From NCBI GenBank assembly GCA_013398015.1, contig VZRR01008203.1:214076-278075 (forward strand): a DNA stretch of 64,000 nucleotides. Direction: 5' to 3'. The stretch is from Oreocharis arfaki. Its lineage: Eukaryota; Chordata; Aves; Passeriformes; Paramythiidae. Position 1 is the stretch's first letter; each line of letters opens with the position of its first letter. A program made the position numbers and the translations under genes. Shown one piece after another: positions 59,914 through 64,000 of the stretch. The notes beneath the pieces are model-generated. The model was not told where the DNA came from. It worked only from the letters and a program-made list of their open reading frames with translations, and ran no database searches.

Positions 59914-62900
59914 AGAGAAAAATTATGCTTTTTAAAATATCTTACACTGTCCTAATAGCAAGCTCCTCCTGTACAAAAGGTGAACTAGTACCATAAATCA
60001 TAACCAAATGATGATGACCAGATTGTCCTCTCTAACTCCAGAAAATGTACTGCGTAATGCAAGGGCTAGGTGAGCTCTCTCGTGTGGTGCTGCACATCAC
60101 CTGTCAGGCAACACCTTGGGGTTTTTCAGTGTGATTTGCACCACCGAAGCCTGGGATCATCATCTCTACTGTGGGGTTTTCAAAACTCATCAATAATAGA
60201 CTTGTGCTTCTACCTCTTGGAATGTCTGCTGCACGTTGGCTCATGTAAACTGAGATACCACATTAATAAATTCCATTATCTTACGCCTTATTTTGGGACT
60301 TAGTTATAGGCTTTGGGAAATTGAGTGAGAAAGAAAGACAGAGATTTGGTCCCTGTGAGGCCTTCTAATGAGGTAAATAGATCTTCCAAATGTCTGAGCT
60401 CTTTACAGAGGCAACACTTAGCTATAAAAGAGACCATCTGAGGACTGGTCTTTTGTGTCAACTTTGTATTGCATTTTGTCATTCTCTACCATTCCTGTTG
60501 GTGATGACTGAGCATAGCTATTGCTAAAAGATGGAGGTTGTCATATGTGCCAGAGGGAGAACACTCCAACAGTTTTAGTACACTGGAAATGATGGGGACA
60601 GGTGGGAAAGAAGATTAGTATGCAGAACCCTTTACTTAGAGCGATCTTCTGCCTGGAGTTTGTCTGGGACTGTGCTCATCATGCATGTATATGTGATATG
60701 CTCATACATGGGTATACATTCTTTTCAAGCCATATTGCCATTCCAGTGCATAGCCAGATACATAAATCCCAGGTGGATTTAGATTGGATAGCTTCTTGTT
60801 GACATTGTATTGAGAGGACTGTGTTGCCGGACCGGATATGAAATGTAATAACCAAGATCTTCTTTGACAGAACTTTCTGGGTACAAACCACCAAATCTTG
60901 AATGTCTCTGACTCAAGCATGAAGTGACAAAATAATAAAGTAATTAAGGACCTGTCTAGGCTGGACAAATACAGAGCAGACAAGGAAATAAGTGCCAACA
61001 CGCTCAGACAGTTCAGATGCGCTGCTGCTATCTCGACAGCTGGTTTTCCCATTGCTCAAGCACATGCAAGAAGACCAGGTCCAGACCAATCTCTTTCTAG
61101 TTAAGCAAGTATTTTATTGCTTTGGGGGGTGGTATAAACCTTTCTTCCTGTCTCCCAGCCAGGTTCTTCTCTCCTTGCAGACATCAGTTATGTCAGTCAA
61201 AAGGCCCTTCTCTTCTTCAGTTCCTTTTAGCACCTGTGAGGGGGAAAAAAAATTACCTACCGAAACTAGACCACGGGAGTCTGCAGCCTCTTTTTGTTTT
61301 CCCTCTGCAGTAAGATCCAAGGTCTAAAGTCAGGAGAGAGAAGTCTCTTCACCTGTGAAAGACAGGAACAGGGACCGACAAAATCTCCAGGTTTTTCTTA
61401 GCACTTCCTCCTGCTTCTGGGTCTGCAGTGATCCTACTTCAAATCAGAAATCTGTGATTTCAAAAAAAGATGGGAAAAGACATTTTCTCTGTCTTGTAAT
61501 CAGCAGTCTTTAAAGCCAAAATTCAGATTTTCAGCAGGATTAAGTTAACACATGCTGATCTCCAACAGGCAGAGAGGAGAGAAAAAATTGTGAAAAGTAG
61601 TAAGATTAGAGATCTGCAGTAAGGAGACAGAACATTCTAGAGGATCACAAACAATATATTACTGGATTTGATACCAGTTACATCATCCTTCTTTTATTTT
61701 AAATCATGTTATTGGAACATCAGTTTATACTGGGATCAAGTTTTTCACTGATGGGACCAGTGTTTTGAACATCTCTGCACTACTCTCGGGAGGACTTGCA
61801 CAACATCCTTATGCACAGTCACAAAAACCAGCAACATGAAAGTGACAGCCAGAGATTAGGAACAATCTTGGACCTAGTAATCCCAACTCTCCACTACCTT
61901 TAAACTTCTTTTCTTCTCTTTCAAGCATAATTGTTGGATTCTGATCCTGCAAGTATGCAACATTCCAATTATCCCTGGCCCTTCTTTGGACAAGTTGCAG
62001 AGTCAGGGTAGGACTGTGTGTGCAGAAAAGTGGCCAAAATGTCTTATCCATGGGGCATTAAGAGGATGCTTTTCTGAACGTACTGCAAGACTTCCCTTAA
62101 TACATTTTTCGTTGTTATTAGCTCTGTCTTCCAGTATCATGCTGTCCTTTTAGCTGCCCTTAATCTGTGGATCAGGCCTCCTGACTGGCAGTGTGTCCAG
62201 AACAACGGGAATGTATACATTCCCCAGCTATCATGAAGCTGGATACTATTATTGTTCTGTCTATGTCCACCAGCTGGAATCAAGCCCTTTCTGAGCACCA
62301 TAAGGCTACAGCAGCATATAGTCTAGGATTTAGCCACAGGATTTTATCTCGTTCAAGATAATTGATGTATTTCATAAGGCTAGGTGAAGCAAACTACTTG
62401 GACCTGAGCTTGTGGTTATTTCATCTTTAACAGAACACCTTGGCAAGTCCATGTTATTCTTAGTCAGAATTTTAGGACACTCTTACTGATCTGAACTATG
62501 GCTTTTTAAAGCCAAGGTCATGCATCTAATAGCATGGAAAACAGTTTTTGTTTCTAGTGTAATTGTGGGGACAATACAGCAGCAGTTAAATGCTGCCTTG
62601 TATGTGCCCAACAGCAGCACTGGGGGAAAAAAGAAAAGCTGCAGAGAATCTGAAATTAAACCAACAAAATACATATTGGATAGTTGGTAATTCACATAGG
62701 TATTTTTCCTATATGAAGCAAAGTGAATTCTTTCTGTGCTTGCTTTGTGCTATGCCTAACTCAGAGAGGAAAATACCAGGCAGGGATGTGTCTGTGCTTC
62801 TGTTGCCTTGTTGCACTGAAATGAACCACAGACACAAGTCTAGGTGAATCAGGTCCAGAACGTGATGGTTCTTGTGCTGATGCAAGGATAATAACCTGTT

Positions 62901-64000
62901 TGCTCGGTGTGCTGTGCTTGGATGCTGCTTGGGAAAGTTTTCTTCCAGTCTGCACCCATCTTCTCATACAGCTGTGCCCACATCAGCCCACAGCTGGGTC
63001 CCTCTGTGGAGCCCGAGAACCTCAACCAAAACTGAGAACTGTGCAGGAGCATCCCAATGGAGGATGGAGCACAGAAGCCCTGACACAACGTTGGACATCT
63101 CTCCCCTGAAGGGAAAGGATACTTACTGTGATGGATGGCAAGACAAGGAAATGTCAGAAATTTCATCATCTGTGCTAGCAGGATTTTCGTATGTCTTTCT
63201 AACACTGAGCCACAATTTGGAGAGGACACTGGAGGTTGACCAGATGGCACAGAGGATATGAAACACACACAAGGCAGATGCTTTCAACAGCCCTGATCCT
63301 TGCTATGCTGTCTGAGCAGATCTCAGAATGATTCTATGTACTCCTGTTACTCAGAGCAAGGACTGTGACAGTAATGCACCAGCTGCACCTCTTTTCTGGG
63401 TACTCTCCACATTTAGGCTTTTGCACCATAATTTACATCTTGTATGAGCCAGATCCAGAGGGACATTTCACAATCTTCTGATAGCTATGTGCTTACTGAA
63501 CAGCTCTTTGTTGGCAGTCTTAAAAAAAAAAAAAAGTGTTGTTTCTGATTGTGAGGAACTGGGAAAGTTTCTTAGAAACATCTCTTTGGAATGCTCTCGA
63601 ATACTCTACCAAAGTTCATCAAATCACCTAGACTGGCAGAACAATGTGCCTCATAGCACTCCCTCAGTGAAATAGGATGTGACATTTGCAGTGAGCTCTC
63701 TTCCACTGCCCTCCACAGTCAGATTAAACAGAAAATGCAGAATGATCAGCTATAATTGGCATTTTTACTTTTAAAACACTTCCAGTGGCAAATCAGGATG
63801 AGACCTGGTAAACACAACATACACATGGTAGAAACTAAATGGAATTTCAGGAGCAAAATTCATTCAATGCAGTACCTCTGGAATGCCAATTCACAGGAGT
63901 GATATGGGAGACAAAGAAGACAACACTATTAAATCCCATGTGCAAGCACTAACTCATGGTGAAACCATGTAGTTCGTGGGCTGTTCCCAGCGATACAGGT

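Larger units (their letters stand above)
54771..64000. other. Intergenic DNA, no gene recognised
   Basis: The last 9.2 kb contain simple repeats (AT run near 55911-55924, A16-type run near 59898-59913, A13 run near 63521-63533) and short unremarkable frames. No coding exon, RNA gene or certain transposable element was identified. Confidence 0.5.

Noticed and set aside
1..64000. CRISPR arrays, tRNA or rRNA genes
   Set aside because: No regularly spaced repeats, no tRNA-type GTTCGA arm with a matching acceptor stem and no rRNA sequence was seen on inspection; weak tRNA-derived SINEs could still be missed without a search tool.

Overview
This is vertebrate nuclear DNA, almost certainly from a bird. 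The first 5.65 kb carry the last three coding exons of neuregulin 1 (NRG1, plus strand). Their translation matches the avian/mammalian NRG1 cytoplasmic 'a-tail', and the splice phases close exactly on a stop at 5648-5650. The interspersed repeats are mainly CR1 LINEs, the dominant avian family, plus one clean endogenous-retrovirus solo LTR. Nothing bacterial, no CRISPR array and no operon is present.

Layout: 1-5650, NRG1 exons and introns. 5651 to about 6.7 kb, the conserved NRG1 3'UTR, interrupted by an 11-N assembly gap inside an A-rich run. About 6.7-10.7 kb, AT-rich DNA that may be a long 3'UTR, with a possible distal polyadenylation signal at 10643. 10.7-64 kb, mostly gene-free DNA, consistent with a sparse interval downstream of NRG1. 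It holds a perfect 27-bp inverted repeat (19836-19891), a solo LTR with an exact 6-bp target duplication (25059-25519), a weaker LTR-like unit (about 26.56-27.3 kb), several simple repeats, and CR1 fragments of different ages at 32.7, 34.97-36.17, 41.4, 45.37-46.33 and 52.1-53.86 kb, with a doubtful one at 54.5 kb.

Two stretches look like possible unrecognised exons: minus strand 14722-14933 and plus strand 42128-42295. Both have plausible splice signals, but I cannot place either in a family. Most other open frames are chance or antisense shadows. I did not find a convincing new biological system. The best leads are the two orphan exon candidates, the perfect hairpin, and the structure of the NRG1 3' end.
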